Positions 1-5,062 of a DNA stretch of 5,075 nucleotides are shown piece by piece; within the stretch, counting starts at the first letter, position 1; each line of letters opens with the position of its first letter. The notes below the pieces were generated by a model that saw only the letters and a program-made list of their open reading frames with translations, did not search any database and had not been told where the DNA came from. The DNA lies in contig JAXEOR010000184.1 of the NCBI GenBank assembly GCA_034117945.1, positions 1 to 5,075 of the forward strand. The letters run 5' to 3'. This stretch comes from SIG438 sp034117945. Lineage in GTDB: Bacteria > Bacillota > Clostridia > HGM11514. A program made the position numbers and the translations under genes.

Positions 1-512
1 TCCGATGTCAGATAGGGCTCGCATTCTGACCCATTGATTAAAACATATTCCACCTCATTGGGGTCTTTCACAGAAAGCTTTACATGGGAGGGGAAGCATG
101 CGCCGCCCATGCCCACAATTCCTGCCTCTTTGATTGCCTGCAAAATTTCTTCCCGTGACATGGCCGTGTAATCCCGTTTCACCCCAAGGCCTTCCGCCGG
201 TGTATCCAATCCATCGTTTTCAATCACGACAGACAAGGATTGAGAGCCGTTGATCAGCGGCCTCGGCTCAATCGCCTTTACCGTCCCCGACACAGAGCTG
301 ACGATGTTTGCAGAAACAAACCCTGCCGCCTTGCCGATCACCTGCCCCATCAGAACCTGATCTCCCTTTTGCACCGCAGGCAAGGCCGGTGCACCGATAT
401 GCTGGCTCATGGGAAATACCAGCTCGCTGCCGGGGGCTATTTTCACCATCGGCTTTGATTTTGCATATTCTTTCCCGTCTGCAGGATGAATCCCGCCCCG
501 AAAAAATGCCAT
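1..512 (-). CDS. rnfC: RnfC, electron transport complex subunit C (N-terminal part, cut by window edge)
   Basis: The first 170 codons are present; the rest lies beyond the left edge. RnfC is the cytoplasmic, peripheral subunit of the membrane Rnf complex, which passes electrons between ferredoxin and NAD while moving Na+ or H+. Residues 1-10 read MAFFRGGIHP, the usual opening of RnfC. Residues about 5-100 look like the RnfC N-terminal barrel-sandwich domain (VQKGDQVLMGQVIG at 47-60, VSGTVKAI at 74-81). A NuoF-like nucleotide/flavin-binding region starts at about 128 with the glycine-rich GIVGMGGACFP (131-141), followed by LINGSECEPYLTS (158-170). The 4Fe-4S ferredoxin domain expected further on is off-window. 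The start at 510-512 is supported by GGGAGG six bases upstream. It lies 89 bp downstream of yebC on the same strand but behind a terminator, and I found no convincing sigma-A promoter of its own. rnfD, G, E, A and B would be expected to the left (inference). The RnfC-like PrdC family is less likely because it lacks this FRGGIHP opening. Confidence 0.93.
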   Translation of the reverse strand, partial: MAFFRGGIHPADGKEYAKSKPMVKIAPGSELVFPMSQHIGAPALPAVQKGDQVLMGQVIGKAAGFVSANIVSSVSGTVKAIEPRPLINGSQSLSVVIENDGLDTPAEGLGVKRDYTAMSREEILQAIKEAGIVGMGGACFPSHVKLSVKDPNEVEYVLINGSECEPYLTS

Positions 513-543
513 TATGATCCTCCCTTTCCTGATTTAACGCTTG

Positions 544-568
544 CTTTTGCCCAATCCTTCGGCAAAAG
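544..568. repeat. Inverted repeat in the rnfC leader
   Basis: CTTTTGCC (544-551) and GGCAAAAG (561-568) form a perfect 8-bp stem around a 9-base loop. Read on the minus strand it follows the yebC terminator directly, and one arm uses the end of that terminator's T-tract. It could protect the yebC 3' end, limit read-through into rnfC, or be chance. It has no T-tract of its own on either strand. Confidence 0.45.
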
Positions 569-594
569 AAAAACCTGCGCTAAAAAAGCGCAGG
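564..594 (-). terminator. Rho-independent terminator of yebC
   Basis: On the minus strand CCTGCGC (588-594) and GCGCAGG (574-580) form a 7-bp GC-rich stem around the loop TTTTTTA. The stem is followed by TTTTT (569-573), one C, and TTTT (564-567). It begins 8 bases past the yebC stop codon, the normal place for an intrinsic terminator. Nothing on the plus strand ends here, so I assign it to yebC. Confidence 0.85.
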
Positions 595-601
595 AAAAAT
601 G

Positions 602-1327
602 CTAAAGCTCCCAGTTGTGCCATACGTTCTGCACATCGTCATTGTCTTCCAGCATATCAACCAGTTTTTCCATAGACTGAATGTCTTTTTCATCTGTCAG
701 CTTTACGTAAGTCTGTGGAACCATTTCAATTTCAGCGCTTACAAAGGAATATCCTTTTTGCTCCAGGGCTTCTCTTACCTGAGAAAAATCTGCCGGTGCA
801 GTGGTGATTTCATGGCAGCCATCCTCAGTGGAAAAATCCTCTGCACCTGCTTCCAGTGCATCCATCATCAACGTATCCTCGTCAACCCCGTCCTGCTCTT
901 CAACCACGAGAACGCCTTTCTGATCAAACAGAAAACCCACACAGCCGGTCTGACCCAGGTTACCACCGAATTTGTCAAAATAATGACGAACTTCTCCGGC
1001 GGTTCGGTTTTTGTTATCAGTCATGACCTCTACAATGACCGCCACGCCTGAGGGACCGTAGCCCTCGTAAGTAATTTCGGTGTAATCCGCTCCTCCCGAT
1101 TCCCCCGCGGCCTTTTTAATGCTTCGTGCGATGGTATCGTTTGGCATGTTGTTTGCTTTGGCCTTAGCGATTACATCCTTTAGCTTGGAGTTACTTTCCG
1201 GATCCGGCCCGCCCTGCTTTACTGTGACCGCTATCTCACGGCCTATTTTGGTAAATATTTTGCCCTTCTGAGCATCTGACTTTTCCTTTTTGTGTTTTAT
1301 ATTAGACCATTTAGAGTGTCCCGACAT
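602..1327 (-). CDS. yebC: YebC/TACO1-family translation factor (formerly 'transcriptional regulator')
   Basis: The 241-residue product has the normal length for the YebC/PmpR/TACO1 family. Seen in the sequence: the family signature MSGHSKWSNIKHKK at 1-14, a helical region with NNMPNDTIARSIKKA at 59-73, YEGYGPSGVAV at 87-97, DNKNRTAGEVR at 104-114, GGNLGQTGCVGFLF at 121-134, and the usual acidic end with DMLEDNDDVQNV at 224-235. The family is cytoplasmic and was long annotated as DNA-binding regulators. Work on mitochondrial TACO1 and bacterial YebC supports a ribosome-associated role relieving stalling, notably at proline runs, so the regulator label should be treated with caution. The start at 1325-1327 follows AGGAGAGGG. 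The gene has its own strong promoter (1369-1398) and terminator (564-594), so it is probably transcribed alone and divergently from asnB. In many bacteria yebC lies next to ruvC; that link is absent here. Confidence 0.97.
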   Translation of the reverse strand: MSGHSKWSNIKHKKEKSDAQKGKIFTKIGREIAVTVKQGGPDPESNSKLKDVIAKAKANNMPNDTIARSIKKAAGESGGADYTEITYEGYGPSGVAVIVEVMTDNKNRTAGEVRHYFDKFGGNLGQTGCVGFLFDQKGVLVVEEQDGVDEDTLMMDALEAGAEDFSTEDGCHEITTAPADFSQVREALEQKGYSFVSAEIEMVPQTYVKLTDEKDIQSMEKLVDMLEDNDDVQNVWHNWEL

Positions 1328-1368
1328 TCCATACCCTCTCCTGTAATGATAATTTAATTGTACTTTAT

Positions 1369-1398
1369 ATTATAACATATCTTTTCTCCTTCTGTCAA
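1369..1398 (-). promoter_or_regulatory. Sigma-A promoter of yebC
   Basis: On the minus strand a perfect TTGACA (1393-1398) and a perfect TATAAT (1369-1374) are separated by 18 bases. Transcription should start near 1362, giving a leader of about 35 bases that includes the AGGAGAGGG ribosome binding site. An AT-rich tract lies upstream at 1414-1430. Both boxes match consensus exactly, so strong constitutive expression is likely. Confidence 0.88.
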
Positions 1399-1436
1399 GG
1401 CGGCAATGGGGAGATTTTATATTTTATTGTAAACCT

Positions 1437-1448
1437 ACAGAATTCTGT
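1437..1448. repeat. 12-bp perfect palindrome between divergent promoters
   Basis: ACAGAATTCTGT is self-complementary over 12 bp. It lies 38 bp upstream of the yebC -35 box and 20 bp upstream of the asnB -35 box. Position and symmetry would suit a dimeric regulator, more plausibly of asnB. No known operator is recognised, and its EcoRI-site core has no significance by itself. Confidence 0.35.
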
Positions 1449-1468
1449 GGCTGTGCAGGAGAAAATTC

Positions 1469-1497
1469 TTGCGTTTTTGTATCGGCCATGGTATAAT
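1469..1497 (+). promoter_or_regulatory. Extended -10 promoter of asnB
   Basis: A perfect TATAAT (1492-1497) is preceded by TG at 1489-1490, one base away, giving an extended -10 element (TGGTATAAT). The -35 match is weak (TTGCGT, 1469-1474, 17-base spacer), which extended -10 promoters tolerate. Transcription should start near 1503-1504, leaving a leader of only about 31 bases. That is too short for a T-box, a common control of amino acid genes in this phylum. Confidence 0.72.
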
Positions 1498-1517
1498 AGA
1501 GGGAAAGAATGTTGCAC

Positions 1518-1524
1518 GGAAGGA
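1518..1524 (+). promoter_or_regulatory. Ribosome binding site of asnB
   Basis: GGAAGGA lies 10 bases before the ATG at 1535. Together with the required Cys at residue 2 it fixes the asnB start here rather than at the in-frame TTG at 1469, which lies within the promoter. Confidence 0.65.
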
Positions 1525-1534
1525 TGAAAAGGAT

Positions 1535-3361
1535 ATGTGCGGTTTTGTTGGATTTACAAACGAGATTGGCGATCAGGGAAACGTGCTGGAGGCCATGATG
1601 AATCAAATTGTGCACCGTGGGCCGGACGCCCATGGGCAATATATAGACAGCTGCGTTGCTTTGGGCTTTCGCAGACTGAGTATTATCGATCTGGATCATG
1701 GCAGTCAGCCTCTTTACAACGAGGATAAAACCAAGGTTTTGGTGTTTAACGGAGAAATTTATAATTATCAGCCCCTGCGGGAGGAGCTGATCGGAAAGGG
1801 TCATGTGTTTACTACTGCTACCGATTCGGAGGTGCTGCTGCACGGATATGAGGAATACGGCTCGGCGCTGCTGGATCGGCTGCGGGGCATGTTTTCCTTT
1901 GTGATCTGGGACACGGTGAGCCAGGAATTGTTCGGCGTCCGTGATTTTTTTGGAATCAAGCCTCTTTACTATGCCCGTATGGGAGAAAGCCTGCTGTTCG
2001 GATCAGAAATCAAGGCCTTTTTGGAGCATCCTTCTTTTGAGAAAAAATTAAATCTCCGGGCTCTGGAGCAATATTTGTCCTTTCAGTATTCCCCCGGGGA
2101 GGAAACCTTTTTTGAAGGGGTATATAAGCTCCCCCCCGCCCACTATTTTTTGTATCAGAACGGGAAAATGACGGTGAAACGTTACTGGGAGCCGGTGTTT
2201 GAGGCGGAGGAGAATGTGACCGAGCAGGAATGGGTGGATCGGATCGCTCGGGAATTTGACGGCTCGGTAGAGGCTCATAAAATCAGCGACGTGGAGGTAG
2301 GCTCCTTTTTGTCCAGCGGGGTGGATTCCAGCTATGTGGCCTGCCGGGCCAATGTGGACAAAACCTTTACCGTTGGCTTTGGAAACGAGCAGTATAACGA
2401 GATTGGATATGCCAAGGAGCTGGCAAAATACATTCATGTGGAAAATATCAGCAAGGTGATCACTCCCGAGGAATATTGGGAGGTGCTGCCCAAGGTGCAG
2501 TATCAAATGGATGAGCCCTTGGCAGATCCGGCGGCGGTTGCCCTTTACTTTGTGTGCCAGATTGCCTCGGAGCATGTGAAGGTGGTGCTGTCCGGCGAAG
2601 GGGCAGACGAGCTGTTCGGCGGCTATAACATTTATCAGGCTCCTGTGGATACCGCCGGCTTTCGCAAGCTGCCCAGATTCTTAAGAAACGGCCTCAGTGC
2701 TTTGGCTTCCCGTCTGCCTGCGGTGCACGGAATTAATTTCTTTGTCCGGGGGGGAGATGTGGAACGGTGGTTTATCGGGAATGCGAATATGTTCAGCGTG
2801 AAGGAGCGGAAAAAGCTGCTGAAGGTTCAGACAGGAGCCCCCGATCCACGGGAGCTGACGCAAAAATATTACAACAAGGTAAAAAATAAGGACGATGTGA
2901 CCAAAATGCAGTATCTGGACATTCATATGTGGATGGCGGGAGATATTCTGCTGAAGGCCGATAAAATGAGTATGGCTCACTCTTTGGAGCTGCGGGTTCC
3001 CTTTTTGGATAAGGAAATTATGGCGCTGGCAGGGAAAATTCCCTACCGGTACCGGGTGACAAAAGAGAATACCAAGGTTGCCATGAGAAAAGCGGCCTTA
3101 AGAGCCATGCCTCCCCAAACGGCAAACAAGAAAAAGCTGGGCTTCCCGGTTCCCATTCGGGTTTGGCTGAAGGAGGATCCCTATTATTCCTATATGAAAA
3201 AGATGCTGACCGGAGAAACGGCAAAGCAGTTTTTCCATACTCAGCAGCTGGTGCAGCTGTTAGAGGAGCACAAAGCGGGCAAAAAGGACAACAGCCGCAA
3301 AATTTGGACGGTGTTTTCCTTCCTGCTGTGGTACGAGCAGTATTTTGTTGTGCGCAATTAA
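1535..3361 (+). CDS. asnB: Asparagine synthetase B, glutamine-hydrolysing
   Basis: The 608-residue cytoplasmic enzyme makes asparagine from aspartate, ATP and glutamine (EC 6.3.5.4). Residues 2 to about 190 form a class II glutamine amidotransferase domain: nucleophile Cys2 in MCGFVGF, RRLSIIDL (46-53), FNGEIYNY (71-78), Asp97 in TDSE, and RDFFGIKPLYY (136-146). Residues about 235-600 form the ATP-pyrophosphatase synthetase domain: PP-loop LSSGVDSS (259-266), LSGEGADELFGGY (352-364), KADKMSM (474-480) and LELRVPFLD (484-492). The PP-loop has Ser261 where the SGGxDS consensus has Gly; I believe this also occurs in other Firmicutes AsnB proteins. The length fits the longer Firmicutes type rather than the 554-residue E. 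coli enzyme. The start is chosen because Cys2 must become N-terminal after Met removal; an in-frame 22-codon extension to 1469 would bury the nucleophile and overlap the promoter. It is probably transcribed from 1503 to a hairpin at 3381-3412. A dedicated antibiotic or cell-wall amidotransferase paralogue cannot be fully excluded, but no such neighbours are seen. Confidence 0.96.
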   Translation: MCGFVGFTNEIGDQGNVLEAMMNQIVHRGPDAHGQYIDSCVALGFRRLSIIDLDHGSQPLYNEDKTKVLVFNGEIYNYQPLREELIGKGHVFTTATDSEVLLHGYEEYGSALLDRLRGMFSFVIWDTVSQELFGVRDFFGIKPLYYARMGESLLFGSEIKAFLEHPSFEKKLNLRALEQYLSFQYSPGEETFFEGVYKLPPAHYFLYQNGKMTVKRYWEPVFEAEENVTEQEWVDRIAREFDGSVEAHKISDVEVGSFLSSGVDSSYVACRANVDKTFTVGFGNEQYNEIGYAKELAKYIHVENISKVITPEEYWEVLPKVQYQMDEPLADPAAVALYFVCQIASEHVKVVLSGEGADELFGGYNIYQAPVDTAGFRKLPRFLRNGLSALASRLPAVHGINFFVRGGDVERWFIGNANMFSVKERKKLLKVQTGAPDPRELTQKYYNKVKNKDDVTKMQYLDIHMWMAGDILLKADKMSMAHSLELRVPFLDKEIMALAGKIPYRYRVTKENTKVAMRKAALRAMPPQTANKKKLGFPVPIRVWLKEDPYYSYMKKMLTGETAKQFFHTQQLVQLLEEHKAGKKDNSRKIWTVFSFLLWYEQYFVVRN

Positions 3362-3380
3362 ACAGCACGAGCTTTTGTTT

Positions 3381-3412
3381 CCCGCCCTTGCCTTGGACAG
3401 GGGCGGGATTTT
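3381..3412 (+). terminator. Probable intrinsic terminator of asnB
   Basis: CCCGCCC (3381-3387) pairs with GGGCGGG (3401-3407). The stem can extend to 10 bp with one G-U pair (TTG with CAG), leaving a 7-base loop. ATTTTGCTT follows, a short imperfect T-tract, so termination may be partial. It starts 20 bases after the asnB stop. A further small hairpin, GCCCC/GGGGC (3420-3432), follows. The opposite strand has no T-run after the stem. Confidence 0.6.
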
Positions 3413-3452
3413 GCTTGCAGCCCCTCCGGGGCGACCGGGCGAAGGTATAAAC

Positions 3453-3485
3453 CCCCTTTTGATGCGCATACTAATGAAAAAGGGG
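3453..3485 (+). repeat. Inverted repeat covering the ribosome binding site of the small gene
   Basis: CCCCTTTT (3453-3460) is the exact complement of AAAAGGGG (3478-3485), with a 17-base loop. The second arm contains the AGGGG ribosome binding site lying 9 bases before the ATG at 3495. In a transcript reading through from asnB the site could be paired and hidden. TATAAA (3446-3451) is a possible -10 without a good -35. A transcript starting from it (near 3458) would lack most of the first arm, leaving the site free. This is inference from the sequence only. Confidence 0.4.
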
Positions 3486-3494
3486 CGTGATGAA

Positions 3495-3740
3495 ATGCAA
3501 ATTGTGTTGCATGGCTGCGGCCAGCTGGCGGAGCAGCTAAGGCAGAGGGGCTATGAGGTGGTGGAGGAAGGCACAGCGGCGGATGCTGTGCTGTATGGGG
3601 AAACAGAAATTCCCGACCTGCCTGTTTGCGGCGGCGGAGCTCTGTTGGTTCCCGTCAAAAACAAGTCCTTGGACGAGGTGGATCGGATTTTACAAACCAG
3701 ACTGTATCAGCCTTTGTTTGAGGAACAAAAATATTTTTAA
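3495..3740 (+). CDS. Small conserved-type protein, probably YkuS/UPF0180 family
   Basis: The 81-residue product has no signal peptide or membrane segment. It opens MQIVLHGCGQLAEQLRQRGY and continues EVVEEG, ADAVLYGE, GGALLVPVKNKS (46-57) and LDEVDRILQTRLYQPLF (59-75). The order of a short strand, a helix ending in GYEVVE, a DAV strand, a strand like LLV.V.NKS, then a helix D/EEV..IL..RL resembles the YkuS/UPF0180 family of Firmicutes, whose function is unknown. The match is from memory of the pattern, not a search. I chose the start at 3495 because AGGGG stands 9 bases upstream and the product then has the family's usual length of about 80. In-frame ATGs at 3462 and 3474 lack ribosome binding sites. 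Genuine coding is supported by the compact position between asnB and the nifS promoter and by a plausible globular composition. Expression probably depends on read-through from asnB or a weak local promoter. Confidence 0.72.
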   Translation: MQIVLHGCGQLAEQLRQRGYEVVEEGTAADAVLYGETEIPDLPVCGGGALLVPVKNKSLDEVDRILQTRLYQPLFEEQKYF

Positions 3741-3752
3741 GTTTTTTTCCTC
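3720..3752. repeat. Imperfect inverted repeat across the stop codon of the small gene
   Basis: GAGGAA (3720-3725) pairs with TTCCTC (3747-3752). After one mismatch, AAAA (3727-3730) pairs with TTTT (3742-3745), around an 11-base loop. The T7 run (3742-3748) sits inside the stem rather than after it, so this is not a standard terminator. It may stabilise the mRNA end or be chance in AT-rich sequence. Confidence 0.25.
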
Positions 3753-3758
3753 TAACTC

Positions 3759-3787
3759 TTGCAAAATAGGTCAAAATGGAGTATGAT
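3759..3787 (+). promoter_or_regulatory. Sigma-A promoter of nifS
   Basis: TTGCAA (3759-3764) and TATGAT (3782-3787) are spaced by exactly 17 bases, with five of six matches in each -10 and four of six in the -35. Transcription should begin near 3794, giving a leader of about 50 bases to the nifS ATG. This makes nifS a separate transcription unit from asnB. Confidence 0.75.
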
Positions 3788-3793
3788 AGAAAA

Positions 3794-3808
3794 GGAATAG
3801 TTTATTCC
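3794..3808. promoter_or_regulatory. Palindrome at the nifS transcription start, candidate operator
   Basis: GGAATA-GTT-TATTCC is a perfect 6-bp inverted repeat around a 3-base centre, at about +1 to +15 of the predicted transcript. That is a classic place for a repressor site. Fe-S and cysteine genes are often controlled by Rrf2-type regulators (IscR, CymR), which makes that class a reasonable guess, but I cannot match this to a specific known box. As RNA the stem is short and weak. Confidence 0.4.
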
Positions 3809-3819
3809 GATAATGTTAC

Positions 3820-3846
3820 ATGAGAAGGTTTGGTGCAATGCAATGA
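3820..3846 (+). other. Tiny upstream reading frame overlapping the nifS start
   Basis: ATG at 3820 opens an eight-codon frame (MRRFGAMQ). Its seventh codon, the ATG at 3838, gives a two-codon version (Met-Gln). Both end at TGA 3844-3846, which overlaps the nifS ATG (3843-3845) as ATGA. The only good ribosome binding site, GAGAAGG (3822-3828), is spaced 9 bases from 3838 but 14 from the nifS ATG. Translation may therefore begin at 3838 and re-initiate at nifS. It could equally be a chance doubling of CAATG. Confidence 0.35.
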
Positions 3847-5027
3847 ACAAAGAAATTTATGTAGACCATAGCGCCACAACGGCGGTTCGTCCTGAGGTGT
3901 TAGAGTGTATGTTGCCCTATTTTTCAGAGCAGTACGGAAACCCTTCCTCTATCTACCGAAAGGGACGGGAGGCCAAGAGGGCGGTTGAGGATGCCAGAAG
4001 CCGCATCGCCGGCTGTTTGGGCTGCAAGCCGGACGAGATTTTATTCACCGGCTGCGGGTCTGAGGCGGATAACTGGGCCATTATCGGAACGGCTCTGGCA
4101 AATAAGCAAAAGGGGAATCACATTATCACCAGCGCCATTGAGCATCATGCGGTGCTCCATGCCTGCCAGTACCTGGAGAAGCACGGCTTCCGGGTGACCT
4201 ATGTGGGGGTGGACGAAAAGGGTCTCCTTCGGATGGACGAGCTGGAAAAGGCCATTTGCGATCAGACCATTCTGATCAGCGTGATGATGGCAAACAACGA
4301 AATCGGTACCATTCAGCCCATTGAGGAAATTGCTGCTCTGGCTCGGGAAAAGGGCATTATCATGCATACCGACGCGGTGCAGGCCATGGGGCAGATGGAA
4401 ATTGATTTAAGCAAGCTGAAGGTGGATTTGTTATCTCTTGCCGCTCATAAATTCGGCGGTCCCAAGGGAATCGGCCTTTTGTTTAAACGAAGAGGGGTTA
4501 AAATTGACAATTTCCTCCACGGGGGCGGTCAGGAAAACGGCAGGCGGGCCGGAACGGAGAATACGCCTTCGATCATAGGCATGGCCAAAGCGGTGGAGCT
4601 GGCTGTGGCCGAGCGGGAGGAGCACTGCAAAAAAATGCAGGCCATGCGGGATCGCTTGATTGATCAGGTGCTGGAAAAGATTCCGTATACCCGGTTAAAC
4701 GGAGACAGGGAAAAGCGCCTTCCGGGCAATGCGAATTTTTCCTTCCGGTTTGTGGAAGGGGAGTCTTTGCTGCTCAGCCTGGATCTAAAGGGAATCTGCG
4801 CTTCCTCAGGCTCCGCCTGCACCTCAGGATCGTTGGATCCCTCCCATGTTCTGCTGGCCATCGGCCTGCCCCATGAAATTGCCCATGGCTCTCTGCGGGT
4901 TTCCTTTGGGGAGGACAATACCATGGAGGACGTGGATCGGATTGTAGACGCTCTTTGCGAGATTTTGCCCCGGCTGCGGGATTTGTCTCCGTTGTACGAG
5001 GAGTTTCTGAAGGAGCAGAAGGAATAA
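3843..5027 (+). CDS. nifS: Cysteine desulfurase, NifS/IscS class
   Basis: The 394-residue, PLP-dependent, cytoplasmic enzyme turns cysteine into alanine and an enzyme-bound persulfide used for Fe-S clusters and tRNA thiolation. It is a full-length fold-type I aminotransferase (class V). Seen: YVDHSATTAV (6-15), YGNPSSIY (31-38), the TGCGSEADN loop (69-77), His101 in IEHHAV stacking on PLP, NNEIGTIQPI (151-160), HTDAVQA with Asp177 and Gln180, PLP lysine Lys203 in AAHKFGGPKG, GRRAGTENTP (233-242), and persulfide Cys326 in SSGSACTSGSLDPSH (321-335). The SSGSACTSG loop marks group I (NifS/IscS), not group II SufS. The start at 3843 puts MNKEIYVDHSATT at the N terminus as in the family. An in-frame ATG at 3813 would add ten residues and has no ribosome binding site. 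A dedicated promoter (3759-3787) and palindrome lie upstream. A nifU-type scaffold or mnmA gene often follows in Clostridia, but that lies off-window. The name does not imply nitrogen fixation. Confidence 0.95.
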   Translation: MNKEIYVDHSATTAVRPEVLECMLPYFSEQYGNPSSIYRKGREAKRAVEDARSRIAGCLGCKPDEILFTGCGSEADNWAIIGTALANKQKGNHIITSAIEHHAVLHACQYLEKHGFRVTYVGVDEKGLLRMDELEKAICDQTILISVMMANNEIGTIQPIEEIAALAREKGIIMHTDAVQAMGQMEIDLSKLKVDLLSLAAHKFGGPKGIGLLFKRRGVKIDNFLHGGGQENGRRAGTENTPSIIGMAKAVELAVAEREEHCKKMQAMRDRLIDQVLEKIPYTRLNGDREKRLPGNANFSFRFVEGESLLLSLDLKGICASSGSACTSGSLDPSHVLLAIGLPHEIAHGSLRVSFGEDNTMEDVDRIVDALCEILPRLRDLSPLYEEFLKEQKE

Positions 5028-5033
5028 AAAGTG

Positions 5034-5062
5034 CTCTTATCACTATTCCCTGCGGATAAGAG
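5034..5062. repeat. Inverted repeat downstream of nifS
   Basis: CTCTTATC (5034-5041) and GATAAGAG (5055-5062) form a perfect 8-bp stem around a 13-base loop, starting 7 bases after the nifS stop. No T-run follows on the plus strand (ACTGTGAG comes next). On the minus strand GCAC and then TTTTT follow the stem, a weak terminator arrangement. It may be an mRNA 3' hairpin, a terminator for a convergent gene to the right, or the start of a leader cut by the window edge. Confidence 0.35.

Noticed and set aside
599..1051. 150-codon plus-strand open frame opposite yebC
   Set aside because: It lies wholly antisense to a clear yebC gene, has no family features and no ribosome binding site; it is a shadow.
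1424..1843. 139-codon minus-strand open frame across the asnB promoter and N-terminus
   Set aside because: Most of it is antisense to the conserved AsnB amidotransferase domain, and the product shows no recognisable motif.
2048..2575. 175-codon minus-strand open frame inside asnB
   Set aside because: It is antisense to AsnB, His/Leu-rich as typical for a reversed coding strand, with no start signals.
3345..3494. 50-codon N-terminal extension of the small gene
   Set aside because: It would overlap the end of asnB and run through its terminator hairpin; the composition (Pro/Gly/Leu-rich) is not protein-like and the ribosome binding site is at 3481-3485.
3490..3540. Out-of-frame ATG at 3490 giving a 16-codon Cys-rich peptide
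   Set aside because: Its spacing to AGGGG is only 4 bases, it overlaps the better frame from 3495, and it ends quickly at TAA.
3813..3842. In-frame ten-codon extension of NifS
   Set aside because: There is no ribosome binding site at 3813 and the family N-terminus begins at the later Met; the extension falls in the leader with the palindrome.
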